A stretch of 64,000 bases of DNA from Globisporangium splendens. Lineage: Eukaryota > Oomycota > Peronosporomycetes > Pythiales > Pythiaceae. The notes beneath the pieces are model-generated. The model saw only the letters and a list, made by a program, of their open reading frames with translations, made no database searches and was not told the DNA's origin. The translations under genes and the position numbers were made by a program. This document shows, piece after piece, positions 10,880 to 22,764 of the stretch (position 1 is the first letter of the stretch; every line of letters begins with the position of its first letter). The stretch lies in contig VFIW01000028.1 in assembly GCA_006386115.1 (NCBI GenBank), positions 280,512-344,511 on the forward strand, read 5' to 3'.

Positions 10880-11085
10880 TCTGATCGTCAACGCAGCCAC
10901 GCGGCGCCACAGTATAACTGGCCGATGCCGCACAGCAGACTCGCACTTGTGCCAAAGACGACGTCTCTAGATTCCTCATCCATTGTCGCAGTAGCGAACC
11001 ACGGACAAGTGTCGAAGTCTCGAGCGTCTCGGCAACACACTGAACGACAGGAGGCGTACCCTGGAATTGCTCCAGTCATTTACAC
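10880..11085 (-). pseudogene. Relic of the polytopic membrane-protein family
   Basis: Read on the minus strand, this segment gives PPVVQCVAETLETSTLVRG. It matches the start of the exon of the membrane-protein gene at 14610-16292, which reads PVVRYAAQTLEISTFVRG. The two DNA stretches align around cgctcgaga..tcgac..ttgtccgtgg. Similarity fades after about 30 codons. It lies downstream of BS1, just as the intact gene lies downstream of BS3, suggesting co-duplication of the two gene types. Confidence 0.5.
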
Positions 11086-11225
11086 TCGCAGTTCACACAT
11101 CCCCAGTCGACCGGCCAGACATGGTGCAAATGGATTTGGTCGTGTATGCATCCGCAGTCTGCGCGCCTGGAACATGTTGCCATGAAGATTCATCGTGTCT
11201 TGCTGCATCTTCAGAGCGAGATCAA

Positions 11226-12621
11226 TCAGCTGGAAACTAGCGAAGACACGACCTCTTTCGTCTTCAGAAGCATCGCATCCCCCCACTTTGCAATATCATC
11301 TCGCATTCCCTGAATTACGTGTGGCGGAAGTGGAAACTGAGTGGGGCGCATCCGGAGCAAGCAGGACCGTCTTAAAACGACTACAAGGTCCTCCTGTTCC
11401 TCACCGTCGGCACTGATTGTCGTTCTTATTTCCTCCGCGACGCTCAGCACACCTGTGACATCGTAACGAATTCGTTCGGTCGGTGAATACGGGTGCAACT
11501 CATCGACATTCACGAAATCACTCGCGATCACGCCAAACGGCCGCCCTCCGCCGTACTCGTCGTGCCGGTCGTAGAACGCACTGAACATGGCCGAGTTTAT
11601 TTCAACTTGGACGTCTTGGGTCACATTCGACACGATGCGGCTCTGGAACACGCCATCATGCCACACGCCGTCGTCTTCTCGAATCGTGAGGTCACCGACT
11701 ATTTCTGAGATACTGATTTCCATGTTGAAAAAGAAAAACATGAGGGCGTCAAACACCTGCTTGGCACTTTTGGCTCCTTCAAACTGAGTAATATCAAGGT
11801 TCATGTAGCAATACGTTCCCGATGGCGCGATGTACCGACACGATTCTGCATGAGGTATCATCGGATCCAAGAACCTCGTTCGCTCTGCCAGGTACCGCAA
11901 CGAATCCTCCAGCCTCTTGTCTTTCATGGCCAATAGCGTCGCATGGCGCTCTGCTCGGTCTTTGCCAAGGCAGATGGTCGATTCATGCGGGAGTCGGTCT
12001 GTTTTATTCTAAAGATCACGCAGGAGAAGGACAAAGAGTAAGCAGGTAAGTCAACCTGCTCCTCATATGCAACTGCATGATCGAGCAAATTCACACGCAC
12101 CAAGTAGCCTGCCAGCGCCGATTGGACACTCGCAATGGAGTACTGTTGACTTTGCACTAAGCCTCGAATGTCCGTGTCAGCAGGAGGGTCATTGGGACCA
12201 TCCAGGTCTCTCAGCATGACCCCAAGCGTCTTGGCTTCCTCCAAAGTCTCGAGTCGAGCTTGCAAGACATCGATCTGCAGCTGCAGCTCTTTCATCTCAT
12301 CCTACGGAGCACGAATACATCAGCACGATACTGAAACCTTTGTGAACGCAATCGGAAAGCTACGAGTGCATTGCAACGCACCTTGCGCACGTAGTACGTC
12401 GGCTTCTTACGACGCCGCCCACTTATGTCGCTTGTTTTGCGCGTGCTCATCGTCTTTTGCTTCTTTGCACTCTGGTGGTCCGAACTGTCAGTCTCTGGAG
12501 CGCCAAAGGCACTGTCCGCAGGTGGGTCCGCAACCGCCCACGCCGCTGGCCATGGAGCGCACAGTCGCTGCATCGTCTGCGCAACCCGTTGCGCTCGTAG
12601 TTGGGGCGTTGACTCTGCCAT
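11226..12621 (-). CDS. BS1: coiled coil/START-like protein, 5' end damaged
   Basis: Three exons on the minus strand: 12621-12382, 12301-12101 and 12008-11226, all phase 0, with CAAG|GTGCGT, CTTG|GTGCGT and TAG acceptors. Exon 1 ends in a basic run (GRRRKKPTYYVRK). Exon 2 is a coiled coil (DEMKELQLQIDVLQARLETL). Exon 3 is START-like with the family signature DFVNVDELHPY. The ATG at 12621 gives 407 residues. The homologue BS4 extends further upstream, and BS1 keeps matching residues there (QPVAETPRE) that are only reachable by a frameshift from an ATG at 12700. The gene has therefore probably lost its original N-terminus. Part of exon 3 is nearly identical to BS4. Product role unknown. Confidence 0.68.
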
Positions 12622-12912
12622 TCCTTGTCTTTCGCGTGGGGTTTCTGCTACTGGTTGGAGTTCGCTCTCTCCTTCATGCGCAATCAGCAACGACAACCAT
12701 GTCGCTCGTCCTGTGAGTGGCTCGTCAAAAGTGATATGAACCAGCGACCATCATTCTGACTGCATCGAGTCGGAAGTGTACTGAAATAATATATTAAAGA
12801 CTTGCTGATTAAATGTCATGGTCAAATTTTGGTCACGACACGTGGGTAACCTTGGATCGGGTCTCGAGATTGCTTCGCCTACTTTGGATGGGAGGATTCG
12901 CAAGGCGCGAGC

Positions 12913-14420
12913 CTATTGCCCGCCTGGCGAAGTCGGGTACACGCCTTCTCTCATGGACTTGATCATGAGGTCGACGCCGCCTGTGAGATCTTCAGCGATG
13001 CTGCGCACAATGCTCTCAGACACCGCGATCTCGGGCCGTCGCACTCGCACAAGAAACCACCGCGTGAGCACGACCACAAACTCGGCATCTTCCTCGGTTA
13101 CCTCACCACCAGTGCCAGAAGGGACGACTCTATTGCGCTTGCGCCGGTGCGCCGACAACTTCATGACGGACGTCGCGTCTTTCCGGAGTCGCTGGCTCGG
13201 ACAGTACGGGTACAGGTCGTCTCGGTCCACGAAGTCGACTGTAATCATCGCACTCTGGTCATCCACATTGTCGCAATCGAGCCCTGACGTGTCGAGGAAG
13301 AGCACAGTGTTTTTCTCAACGAGTACACCGCCGCGCTCGGACGTGACCAGTCGGTGCTGCAACACGGTTGTCTCGTCGTTCTCATCGTTCTCGCGGACCG
13401 TGACGTTGCCCGACATTTCGGTGAGCGTGATCTCGAGGTTCATTAGGTAGAACTGCATGGCGTTGAACACTTGACGCACGCTCGCAACGCCTTCGAATGG
13501 GGTCACGTCCATCTTGATTGTGCATAAATCTCCGTCTTCCGTGACGTATCGCGATTGCTCGCTGCACTCCTGGAACGGATTCATGAACCGCGTGCGTTCG
13601 AGCAGGAAACGATGCGCGGCATCAATTTTTCGATCTTTCATCGCCAAGAGTAAGCTTCGTCGCTGCTGCCAATCGGTTGTCAAGTGGATGTAGCTCTCTA
13701 GTGGGCTCGTGGCGCGACAATTCTGTGTTGAAAAGGTCATAAGTTAGTGTTCAAGTATGAAGATACCTGGAGTACACACGCACAAAAATCCACGTACAGT
13801 GAGGTCTGAGAACATGGATTGCGCCGTAGCCAGTGTGAGATGCTGCTGGAGAACGGCGTCGCGAAGCTCCCCTCCCAGCGCGCGCTTGGACTCGATGACT
13901 TGAGGCGCAACCATCCCAGCTTCATGCTTCAACAGCGCCACTCGCGCTTCCAAATACCACAGCTCCTCCTGCAACTTCTCCTTTGCTTCCTGTACTTGCA
14001 CAATCGTATGCACCATAACTCTATGACCAAAAGGCGACATTTCCTATATCGAACGATGCAAGCAAAACGCACCCGATTCATTTCATACGAGCGCTTGCGA
14101 TGCTTGGCTCTGGGAATCACAGCCACGGGAGATGGTGTCCTAGGCACCACCACTCCGTTCCCGCTATCACTGCTGCTCCAAGGAGACGTAACGGCCACCA
14201 ACAATGGTGTCGTCGTGGTCGCAGAGGAGTGCGAATCGTCGCTTGTGCGGCCATCGTCGTCGCTCTCGCGCTCTGCGGCAAATGGTCGCGCTCGCTTCAT
14301 GTGGGACTTGGGGTTGCTGCTCGCCGTCGTGAGCGCGTGGAAGAACGTCAGGTCGGGGAGCGTGAGGCTCTCAGTCGAGTTGCCCAGCAGCAGTTCCGAG
14401 TCCGTCTTCAGCGACGCCAT
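12913..14420 (-). CDS. BS2: coiled coil/START-like protein
   Basis: Exons 14420-14073, 13989-13798 and 13722-12913 give 449 residues with no defects. Exon 1 has the family motif DLTFFHALTT near its start, then an acidic Ser-rich stretch, then HRKRSYEMNR. Exon 2 (64 codons) is EAKEKLQEELWYLEARVALL, a leucine-rich coiled coil. Exon 3 starts SPLESYIHLTTDWQQRR and carries DFVDRDDLYPY and the C-terminal amphipathic SIAEDLTGGVDLMIKSMREG. The START-like assignment rests on this overall pattern. If the basic run and coil act like a bZIP this would be a nuclear regulator, but the canonical Asn/Arg bZIP signature is absent. Upstream is the leader motif at 14429-14456. Confidence 0.85.
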
Positions 14421-14428
14421 CGTGCGCT

Positions 14429-14456
14429 TGTGGCCGAGTACGGATGAAGCAAAGTG
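14429..14456 (-). promoter_or_regulatory. Conserved leader/initiator-like motif of BS2
   Basis: On the minus strand the bases read TCACTTTGCTTCATCC, then about eight bases and CCACA, starting 36 bp before the ATG. The same pattern precedes BS6, BS7, BS8 and BS11 at similar distances. It resembles a pyrimidine-rich transcription-start element. The function is inferred. Confidence 0.5.
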
Positions 14457-14609
14457 AGGTAATGTCGCTTGAGCCGCAGCCGCTGGGAATTGTGCGCAAT
14501 CGTTGTCAACTGCGACTCGCCAGGATGACGCACAGGCAGGAACAATGCAAGGAGGACCTTCATTCATTAGTCCTCAGAGGTCCCCCTTTCTATGTCCTAA
14601 TCAGAAGGA

Positions 14610-16292
14610 TCACCCGCAGTTCACGAGCAGTGTCCATGGCAACGACCCGGAGTGCGTCATCGCGATCAATTCGTAGCGCATGAGGAAGAGCTCCTTGTCA
14701 ATGCACTCGGGTATGGGCGTAAAGCTCGTGAACGCATCGCGCAGCTTGTAGGGCACGAGATACAATCGGCTTCTTGGTACAGTCTCATCGTCCACTTCGA
14801 TTGCGTCCATCTGAGGAAGACACTCATCCTCGTTGATGCCTCTCGCTGGCGCTGGTGGGCGAAGATCGACGTCTCCCAGGGCTAAGGGTGGCAAAAGTGT
14901 CCTCCTGCTTTCACGGATGAAGGTAGAGCGGTAGATGAAGAACTGGTGTCCAATTACGAACAGCTTGAGCAGCACGACTGGGTCCGTGAGCATTGCGATG
15001 TTCTCGAGTCGAACAGCGGACCAGTGTGCGCGGGATCGCGTATCCATGTCGATGAGGTTGTTGCGGGCTGGGCAGCCCTGGATTATATGCCAGCGGGCTT
15101 TTTGAAGTCTCTTCTCACGACGTGAATAGCCACAGTATAGGCACTGGGGCGGCATGCTGACAACTGAGCCAAGTGAAGCTTCATCTCGTGCTCTTTCTGG
15201 ATCCGCTATCGGATGCTGCATGGGATGAGGCGCTGGTGTGACGCTGTTGCTACCGCCAGCTCGGAGTGCATCCGGAAGGATCAATCTCATGCGCCAATAC
15301 ACCAATGCGGATCCTTCTGGCCAGAGCGTCTTGGCGCTGTGAGGTACGTAGTAAGAGTGACAGGACAGCACGAAGGTGTCGATTGGCTTTGGCTTCGCTG
15401 ATGACCCGCGCATAATAAACAGCACGTGTACAGCGAGACCTGCGAGCGTGACCACAGCCATGGCGACACACAGCATCTTGACGTCAAAGCGAAAGCCAAA
15501 CTCGGTCGCATTGTTCACCTCAAACCCTAGTTCGGCACTCAACAGTGGCTGATACCTGGGCAGCAAGTGAAACGCGAGAACCGAGGAATCCCGAAACCGG
15601 TGCGCTCGCAGACAGCCAAACACTGTAAGTGACGACAGTAATCCAAAAAGCATACCGCGGATGCCGAGAATCCCATGCTGCACGGTCCACCGTCTTGTGC
15701 GCGCACGCGAGATCTTCTGGTGTGCGACCGTGGCGAGTTTCAAGTACAGCGCGATGAGCCAGATATTCCGCATCTGGATCGATGCGATCGTGAAGTACCT
15801 GACTGGTTGAGAGTCGATGGTGCCATTCACCGTTGACCAGACCGTGTTGTTAATCAAATGGATCAACGCTCCGTCAATGAAATGCGCGACTGCGTAGCAC
15901 ACGATCGGCAGCCAGTTGCCGTAGATGATCACGTGGCTCGGGATCTTGGCCAGTGCCGAGCCCGTGTAGTACAACTTGGTGTACCGTTTTGCACGATGGA
16001 ATTTGAGCTCTGCAGCACGGGTAGTGTAGCATCCGATCGCCAACGACACGGCGCGGATCCACACAAACAGCTGACCAGCGCCACGCAGCGAACTTGTGCT
16101 TGTGTACCACCCCTCGGCGTCGTTGAGGACGAGAGCGCGCTCGTACCGGTAGTCGTCGACAAACACCGTGGAACAGTTCAAAATCGTGGTCTCTGGATCC
16201 TCATCTGTTGTTGCCGTCACGCACTTTTGGCCACGGACAAACGTCGATATCTCGAGCGTCTGGGCTGCATACCGAACTACCGGGAGCTATGA
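14610..16292 (-). CDS. Polytopic membrane protein, 3' exon
   Basis: The frame is open on the minus strand from an AG acceptor at about 16293 (...gtcatag, then PVVRYAAQTLE) to TGA at 14610, more than 555 residues. Counting from an internal GTG at 16220, hydrophobic segments lie near residues 50-66, 100-123, 150-165, 185-204, 249-270 and in the C-terminal third (PVVLLKLFVIGHQFFIY). Between the last two is a Cys-bearing loop (CLYCGYSRREKR). I recognise no characterised family. At least two relics of the same family occur in the window. The 5' exons seem to be displaced by the LINE block at 16.6-24.1 kb, so this copy may no longer be expressed intact. Confidence 0.65.
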
Positions 16293-16631
16293 CTGATAAC
16301 ATCAAGCAGTGGAACAGACTTGAAAAGCTAGATGATAGCCTATTGACCGCGACCGTCTCGCGACCCATCGATCCAGACAAATGGGCAATTCTCAATGTGA
16401 TAAGTCTTCTACTGCCCAGCATGTTCCCCAAGCACGAAGCCGTTGGTCACGTTATGCCTGAAACCCGAGCTGAAGAATATTGGCGTTCGTCTTCTCTTCA
16501 ATCAGCAATTGATGCGATTGTGGGCACAACGACGTCATGGTCGCTATTGGCGCACCAGCATGAGCTGGAGGTCCAACAGCGGCACAATCAGAACTAAAGG
16601 CACCCATGGTGCCTCAACTCGTACTGTACTT
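16293..16631. other. Spacer between membrane-protein exon and LINE
   Basis: This segment is either an intron or upstream exon remnant of the membrane-protein gene. A minus frame from 16611 to about 16459 is open but matches nothing in the window. A plus-strand frame of about 130 codons (16208-16597) overlaps it and also looks non-specific. No firm gene is seen. Confidence 0.4.
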
Positions 16632-19600
16632 TATCTATATCTTTATAAGGTGAGGTATATTTAGGTTCATCTTCGTGACCTACAATATCCATTCTCCTAC
16701 CTAATCTTCATTGCGAATTTCATCTAGGAGTGAAAATGTGTCTACAGCACGGATTGCAATAGATCACTTCTGAATGCTAAATAATCTTTGACCAGGATGG
16801 CATGTTCTCTTTGTCCTATGTGAGGCTGCCTTGTGTTTTCCAATGACCTTGGGTCTTCCGAACTTCGCATAAGCCAATGCATGACGTCGTTGTCAAGATC
16901 CTGGGTGAGATTGTTGAAAGCAGCTCGATGAGTTGGGAAGTGAACCTGCGTTGAGGTTCTGGTGTCCATGGCTAGGTTGGCGGCTGAGTCCGCCATCTTG
17001 TTGAAGGCACGGTAGTGATGGTACCATCCTTGGATGTCGATGCAATCCGCGAGTCGTCGACTTGTCTGGTATAAACGTGCCAATCGGTACTGTCGAGGGG
17101 ACCGATGCATTCGCTGTTGGGAGATAATGAGTGCACTGTCTCCAATCACGTACAACGGTTCGAAGTGACTGCGCTGGGCTTCTCGGAGTCCGTGTATGAG
17201 ACCCCAGTACTCGGCAAAGTTGTTGGTCGTGTCCTTCCTGCTATAGGCCATGCTGGCAGCCCAGATTAAACTGGCTGTGTGCGAGTCCTTGTGGACACGC
17301 ACGATAATGGATCCAGTCCCTCCTGGTCCTGGATTGCCGCGTGATCCACCATCGAAAAACAACAGGTAAACGCCGCGAGTATCACTTGGAGTCAAGGGGA
17401 TGGCGTCGGTTCGGTTGAGAAAGCAGTCGACATATGCCTTGAGAACTGCTGCAACCGTGTGACCATCAGAGTCTCCAGCTTGCGCTTCAGCAAGTCGTGT
17501 GAGGTTTCGCATTCCTGCCTCTAATCTGGTCATCATGATCGCCATCTCAGCAGTCGATTTGATTGGATCCGAATCCATGCGTCGTAGATGCGCACACCAA
17601 ATGATCTGTATGAGCGACGCGCTCATATATCGCCACAGCATGTGTGCGACGGAATAGAGATGATCTTGGAGATGTTCAGTGGAGAACTTGTGTCCGATAA
17701 TGTGTCTCTTGATCGTGGTCCATGCATGCCTTGGAGTATCTGGTAGATCCAGACTGAAGATCCAGATTACGGGGTCGTGACCAGGAGTGATTCCGATCTT
17801 CGCCCATAGCGCATAAAAGTAGTTCCACACCAGTTTGGCTTTCGGACACTCCCAGAATAGATGTTGAACAGAAGATTGGACAACTTGGGGACATTCGGGA
17901 TTCGAGCAGGATAGATCAGCTTTCTCCTAGTTCCACATGGAGAGTCGGTTGGCTTTCAGCCGGAGAAGAGTCTGGGCTGTATAAGCAGTAATCCCTGGGA
18001 TGTTGTGTAATTCGCTCCATTGGATTAATTGCAGTCCTGGCCACAGAGATCCTGCTGTATGGACAGCTTTGTTGACTGCTGCATCTCGAGTATCTTTGCC
18101 AATTTGTGTCCTCGTTGCTGCAACTTGTTGCCGATAGAGAGATCTGGTCGTATTGTATCGTCCGTTGCCGCCCCATAGTTGCACGATTCTTGTGAAACGT
18201 GGATGTGCATGGAACGACACCTTCTGCCCGTTCAAGTCTCTTGTTGCCATGACGTCACAGTCCATTGCGGAGTGAACTGTATTCGTAGCTTTGACTAGGG
18301 TCGTGTCGACGTGGGTCAGAGTTGCTTCACTGGTGTGCAGATGCCATTCATGGTTATAATGACGTTGTCCGTTGTACAGCCGAAGCACATTTGTTTGCTG
18401 TGGTCGATACAGAAGCTGTGGGAAGTTGGATACCAACGTGGCACATAACCGCTCGAGCGCTCGAATAGATGGCCGGGAGAATCCGGAGATTCCACATGTT
18501 GGGATGAAGTTAAGCACTCCTGGTCTTATCCACTCCCATCGAAGTATGTCACCCAGTTGTGCTGCCCCAACTGATAATGATGTGTGAGCAAGCTTGCAAG
18601 GGGAGCCGTTGGAATCGAGAAGCCACCCATCTGCAGTCGAGGTCATGTATGGCAACCATTCTGCACAGAATGTCCCACGTAGCTTTCGTCCTTCAGCGAT
18701 GATACCTGGAAGCCTGTCAGACATTTTAGAGCTGAGGCCGATCTGGAACACATCGCCGTCCCATTGAGTTTGCACAATTGTCGACTTGAAGTGCTCGTAA
18801 CACCAACGTACATTATCACGTTCTCTGGGCTCGTAGGGTCGAGAATGGAGCGACGCACACAATGCTGCGCCAGTTGTCCACATGTTATCACGAAGCTGGG
18901 GTGGCCGCCTTGGAATTGCATCGAGCGGCGTGATGTACGTCGTAGAAGCCCTTGTGTTGTGCAGCAAGATTTCCCCGATGACCTGATCGATGTGAGAGGT
19001 TGTGATTGCCCATTTGGAGGCTGCTGTGGCACTCATCGTCATCAGCTCAGTTCTGATGTTGGGTACTGACAAGCCTCCATTCATTTTTTTGAGTTCAGCT
19101 TGTTCTTCCTTCATCCGCGGTTTCGCAGGCTTGCCATTCCTTGAGCCCCAGACAAATTGTTTCACTAGGTCGTGCAGCTGATTGACAATAGCCGTAGAGG
19201 GCCAGGAGTGCCTGGCCACGTAAAGCACTTTGGGTATGATGACGGCACTGGCAATTGCTGCGCGTTGGGCGACAGAGTGAGTTTTGAGACGCGCAAGTAG
19301 AAGTCTGACACGTAAGGCTTGGATGCACTTGGACCAGTTACTTGCATTCGAAGGCGTTTGTCCTACTTGGATGCCGAGGTAGCGGCAATGTTCCTCACGT
19401 TGTAGCACATGAATGTCACTGACTGACTCTTCGGTGGAGCTAAATTCCTTGTTCAGCGGTAATACTGCAGATTTGTGCCGATTGACTCGAAGCCCAGAAG
19501 CTGCTCCATATTTGTCCAGGATTGCAAACACGGCGTTAATATCCTTTGGATCGCTAAGATAAATGGTCGTGTCGTCTGCGTATCCTCCAAGTCTGACTTC

Positions 19601-22077
19601 AGTTGCGCATCCTGCTGCCTGGAGTTCAACGCCGTGTATTTCGTCACTCTCTTCGATTTTCCGATAAAAAACCTCTAACGCCAAGATGGAGAGAAGAGGG
19701 GCCAGCGGACATCCTTGACGAATTCCGGATGTTACGTTGTACTTTCTCGACAGGAAACCGTTGACAATGAACTTGTAAGTGGTTTGAGAGTGTAACACAT
19801 TCACTAAGTGTACGAACTTCAATGGGAATCCAAGATGCTGGAGCGCTTGTGCCAGAAAGCTGCGATCGAGTGAATCATAGGCTTTAGCAAAATCAAGGAG
19901 CAACGCGATCGCTCTGGACATGGCGAGGTCGCTTGTGGCCCGCTGTTGCGCAGCCAATAACACATCGATCGTAGTCGGGATTGCTCGCCCTGGAACGAAA
20001 CCAGCTTGCATGTGATGGATAAGCCAAGGGAGCACAGTTCGTAATCTGGTTGCAAATATCCGTGTGAATATTTTGTAATCCGAGTTGAGGAGTGCGATTG
20101 GCCTGTAGTCCAGCGGCGACGCAGCAGAGACGGACTTTTTTATGCAGTGAATATGGGCTTCACTGAACGAACTTGGTAGAACACATTCGGGTATCCACAA
20201 GTTGAAAAGTCGCTCGAATTGGCCGGTAATCTCGTCACAGTGGTCTCTGTACCAGTCGTTGCCAAGTTCGTCAGGACCGTGAGCTTTGCCTCTCTTGCAT
20301 TTCTTCACAGCCTGTTTAATTTCACTCGAATTGATCGGTTTGAGCAGGAAGCCTAATCTGTCCGACGGAGGAATAGCTGTTCCTGGATCAAGGGTTTGAT
20401 CGATGTCAGTTTGCAGAGTGGGCGCCTGTTGCATGATTGATTTCCATCCTTCTCCCATGTCGTCGGCAAGTTCTCGTGAACGCATGGGTCCGTAAGTCGC
20501 TGTGCCACCGAGTGTGAAGATAGTGTTGTCAAGGAACTTGGTCGAGATGCGCTTGTAGAAGAATTTGCTCGTTTTTCGTTCATGATGCATGTGCTCCCGA
20601 AAAATGCGGTCCCGTTTTGAAGCCTGCCACTTAGATTTGCATTCTGCAATGGCACGACGAATACTCGTGGCGGTGGTAAGAAACTCTTGCGACAACTCCA
20701 CGTTTTGATCACCCACCGCTCCACCAGAGTGATCGAGCATCTGCACTTCTGATTCTGAGAGGCGTCGTTGCAACCTCTGGATTTTCTTCTTGTATCCTTG
20801 ATTCAATCTGGCAAAGTACGATTTTTTAGCTTCAAGGTACCCGATCCTGAGCGCGATCTTGGCTTCATCCCACCAATTTGCTGTGGCCAGAGCATAATCA
20901 CGAGGCGAAGAGTAACGCCCACGTAATTCATCAAGTTGATCATGAGCTCTTTCGAAGAAATCTTTTCCAATACTCGCCGCATGCGCCGCTGCATTCTTCG
21001 GAAGTGGATAGACAACTCGAGGTTTCTTGCTTTGGATCACCTTGTCAGGAGCAGCTACACGGATCGTGACTCCATTGTGATCGGAGAATGGACCAGCTAC
21101 GCTTTGGTAGACGCTGCGAACCCAGTCGAGATGGTCATTGCTGCAGTACCATCGGTCGAGCCTACTGCTGGCACTGTCACCTGAAGGCGGTGTATAGTAG
21201 TAGGTGTGATGCTGTCGATGGAATGCTTTGACGTCTCGTGTGTCCGTGGCGCGAAGAGCATCATCCTCGAGGGTATCAACAAGATTCAATTTCTGGAGCA
21301 GTTTCTTCAATTCCCTGGAATCGTGCACTTTGTTGTGGGTGTTGTGAGACCTGTCTGCCGTCTGGTTGAGAGTGCAATTAAAGTCTCCACCGCACAGAAT
21401 GGGTCCATCATGTGACGAGAGGAGACCTGATAGTGCTCTGTAGAAAGCTTCCCTTGCAAATACGGTAGAAGGAGCGTAGATGCTGAGAAGTAACACCGTT
21501 TCACCACGCAACGTCACCGTAGCTGCCATCCAGTGCGCATTCCACTGATCCTGCTTATATGGAGCCAGTGTAGTTATGCACGAATAGGGATTCAACAAGA
21601 TCGCCACTCCTCCTTTGCGCTCGGTGGAAGCTGACCAGAGAGAAAGTCTGGGATCCGACTCTTCTGATGGTTCCTGAAAACCCCAACTTCGACGAAATCT
21701 GGATTGCATTGATGCCACTTCGGTCTCCATGACGTGCGTTTCTTGGAGAAAGACAATGTCCAATGATCCTGAGTCATCAGTCTGTCGAAAGTGTGAAAAC
21801 CACGCGTTCAGATTGGCGTCGGATTTGGAGAACCCCATCACATTCTGTGTGTGGAATCCAACAGTTAGCTCATGGCGAGCATTGATTGTCCCACTGCGCC
21901 TTCTGGACAGGTGGTTGTCACGACGAGCTTGGGTTATGGGTTGGTATGGTCGCAACGGTAGTCCATCGCCGGAATACGTTGATATGCCTTGCATTCCACG
22001 CTGTACTTCTGCCGGAGAGACAGTTAAGCCATCTCCCCCTGCTCGCACTGAACTGCCACCAAGTACAGTGCGCCCGG
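16632..22077 (-). mobile_element. LINE copy L1, nearly full length
   Basis: This non-LTR retrotransposon lies on the minus strand. The order is endonuclease, RT, RNase H, then a short 3' UTR ending in a GATAAA-type tail (cttataaagatatagataaa on the minus strand) near 16632. It abuts copy L2 head to head at 22077/22078. No clear target duplication flanks it. The sequence upstream of its first codons is coding-like, so it may be slightly 5'-truncated. Confidence 0.9.
16742..22048 (-). pseudogene. LINE ORF2 (endonuclease-RT-RNase H) with one nonsense codon
   Basis: The frame is about 1768 codons with a single in-frame stop. The N-terminal APE-type endonuclease (about residues 60-330) shows QNVMGFS, QETHV, GGDFNC and SDHNG. 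RT motifs include DYRPIALLNSDYKIF, DFAKAYDSL, GIRQGCPLAPL and YADD (codons at 19582-19571). A Cys-rich segment is CSNPECPQVVQ. RNase H near residues 1550-1700 carries FDGGSRGNPGPGG, NNFAEYWGL, GDSALI and a terminal NKMADSAANLA. At 17929-17927 codon TAT, present in copies L2 and L3, is TAG. Apart from that base the protein looks intact, so this is a very recently disabled or read-through copy. Confidence 0.9.
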
Positions 22078-22545
22078 CTGTCTATTCGAGCGCTCGAGCG
22101 GTTATGTGCTACGTTGGTATCCAACTTCCCACAGCTTCTGTATCGACCACAGCAAACAAATGTGCTTCGGCTGTACAACGGACAACGTCGTTATAACCAC
22201 GAATGGCATCTGCACACCAGCGAAGCAACTCTGACCCACGTCGACACGACCCTAGTCAAAGCTACGCATACAGTTCACTCCGCAACGGACTGTGACGTCA
22301 TGGCAACAAGAGACTTGAACGGGCAGAAGGTGTCGTTCCATGCACATCCACGTTTCACAAGAATCGTGCAACTATGGGGTGGCAACGGACGATACAATAC
22401 GACCAGATCTTTCTATCGGCAACAAGTTGCAGCAGCGAGGACACAAATTGGCAAAGATACTCGAGATGCAGCAGTCAACAAAGCTGTCCAAACAGCAGGA
22501 TCTCTGTGGCCAGGACTGCAATTAATCCAGTGGAGCGAATTACAC

Positions 22546-22560
22546 AACATCCCAGGGATT
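22546..22560 (+). repeat. Target-site duplication, left copy (nested LINE)
   Basis: The 15-bp sequence aacatcccagggatt is repeated exactly at 22750-22764 and brackets the nested LINE. In L3 this sequence occurs once, showing the uninterrupted state. Confidence 0.92.
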
Positions 22561-22749
22561 CACATTGGACCAAGAGAACATGCCATCCTGGTCAAAGATT
22601 ATTTAGCTTTCAGAAGTGATCTAGTGCAATCCGCGCTGTAGACACATTTACACTCCTAGATGAAATTCGCAATGAAGATTAGGTAGGAGAATGGATATTG
22701 TAGATCACGAAGATGAACCTAAATATACCTCACCTTATAAAGATAAAGA
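22561..22749 (+). mobile_element. 189-bp 5'-truncated LINE nested in L2
   Basis: It contains only the last codons of ORF2 (PREHAILVKDYLAFRSDL), the 3' UTR and the tail taaagataaag. An exact 15-bp target duplication on both sides proves insertion by target-primed reverse transcription after L2 had landed. Confidence 0.92.
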
Positions 22750-22764
22750 AACATCCCAGGGATT
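22750..22764 (+). repeat. Target-site duplication, right copy (nested LINE)
   Basis: Exact copy of 22546-22560. L2 coding sequence resumes from here (ITAYTAQTLLRLKANRLSMW). Confidence 0.92.

Noticed and set aside
11226..12008. Assigning the array firmly to the Phytophthora M96 mating-specific family
   Set aside because: The resemblance in architecture is from memory and cannot be tested here, so it is offered only as a likely relationship.
12913..14420. Calling exon 1-2 a canonical bZIP
   Set aside because: The basic run is followed directly by the coil without the usual Asn-x7-Arg spacing, so only a bZIP-like description is justified.
16208..16597. Plus-strand frame of 130 codons next to the LINE
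   Set aside because: It overlaps the acceptor and start of the minus-strand membrane exon and shows no domain; likely a shadow.
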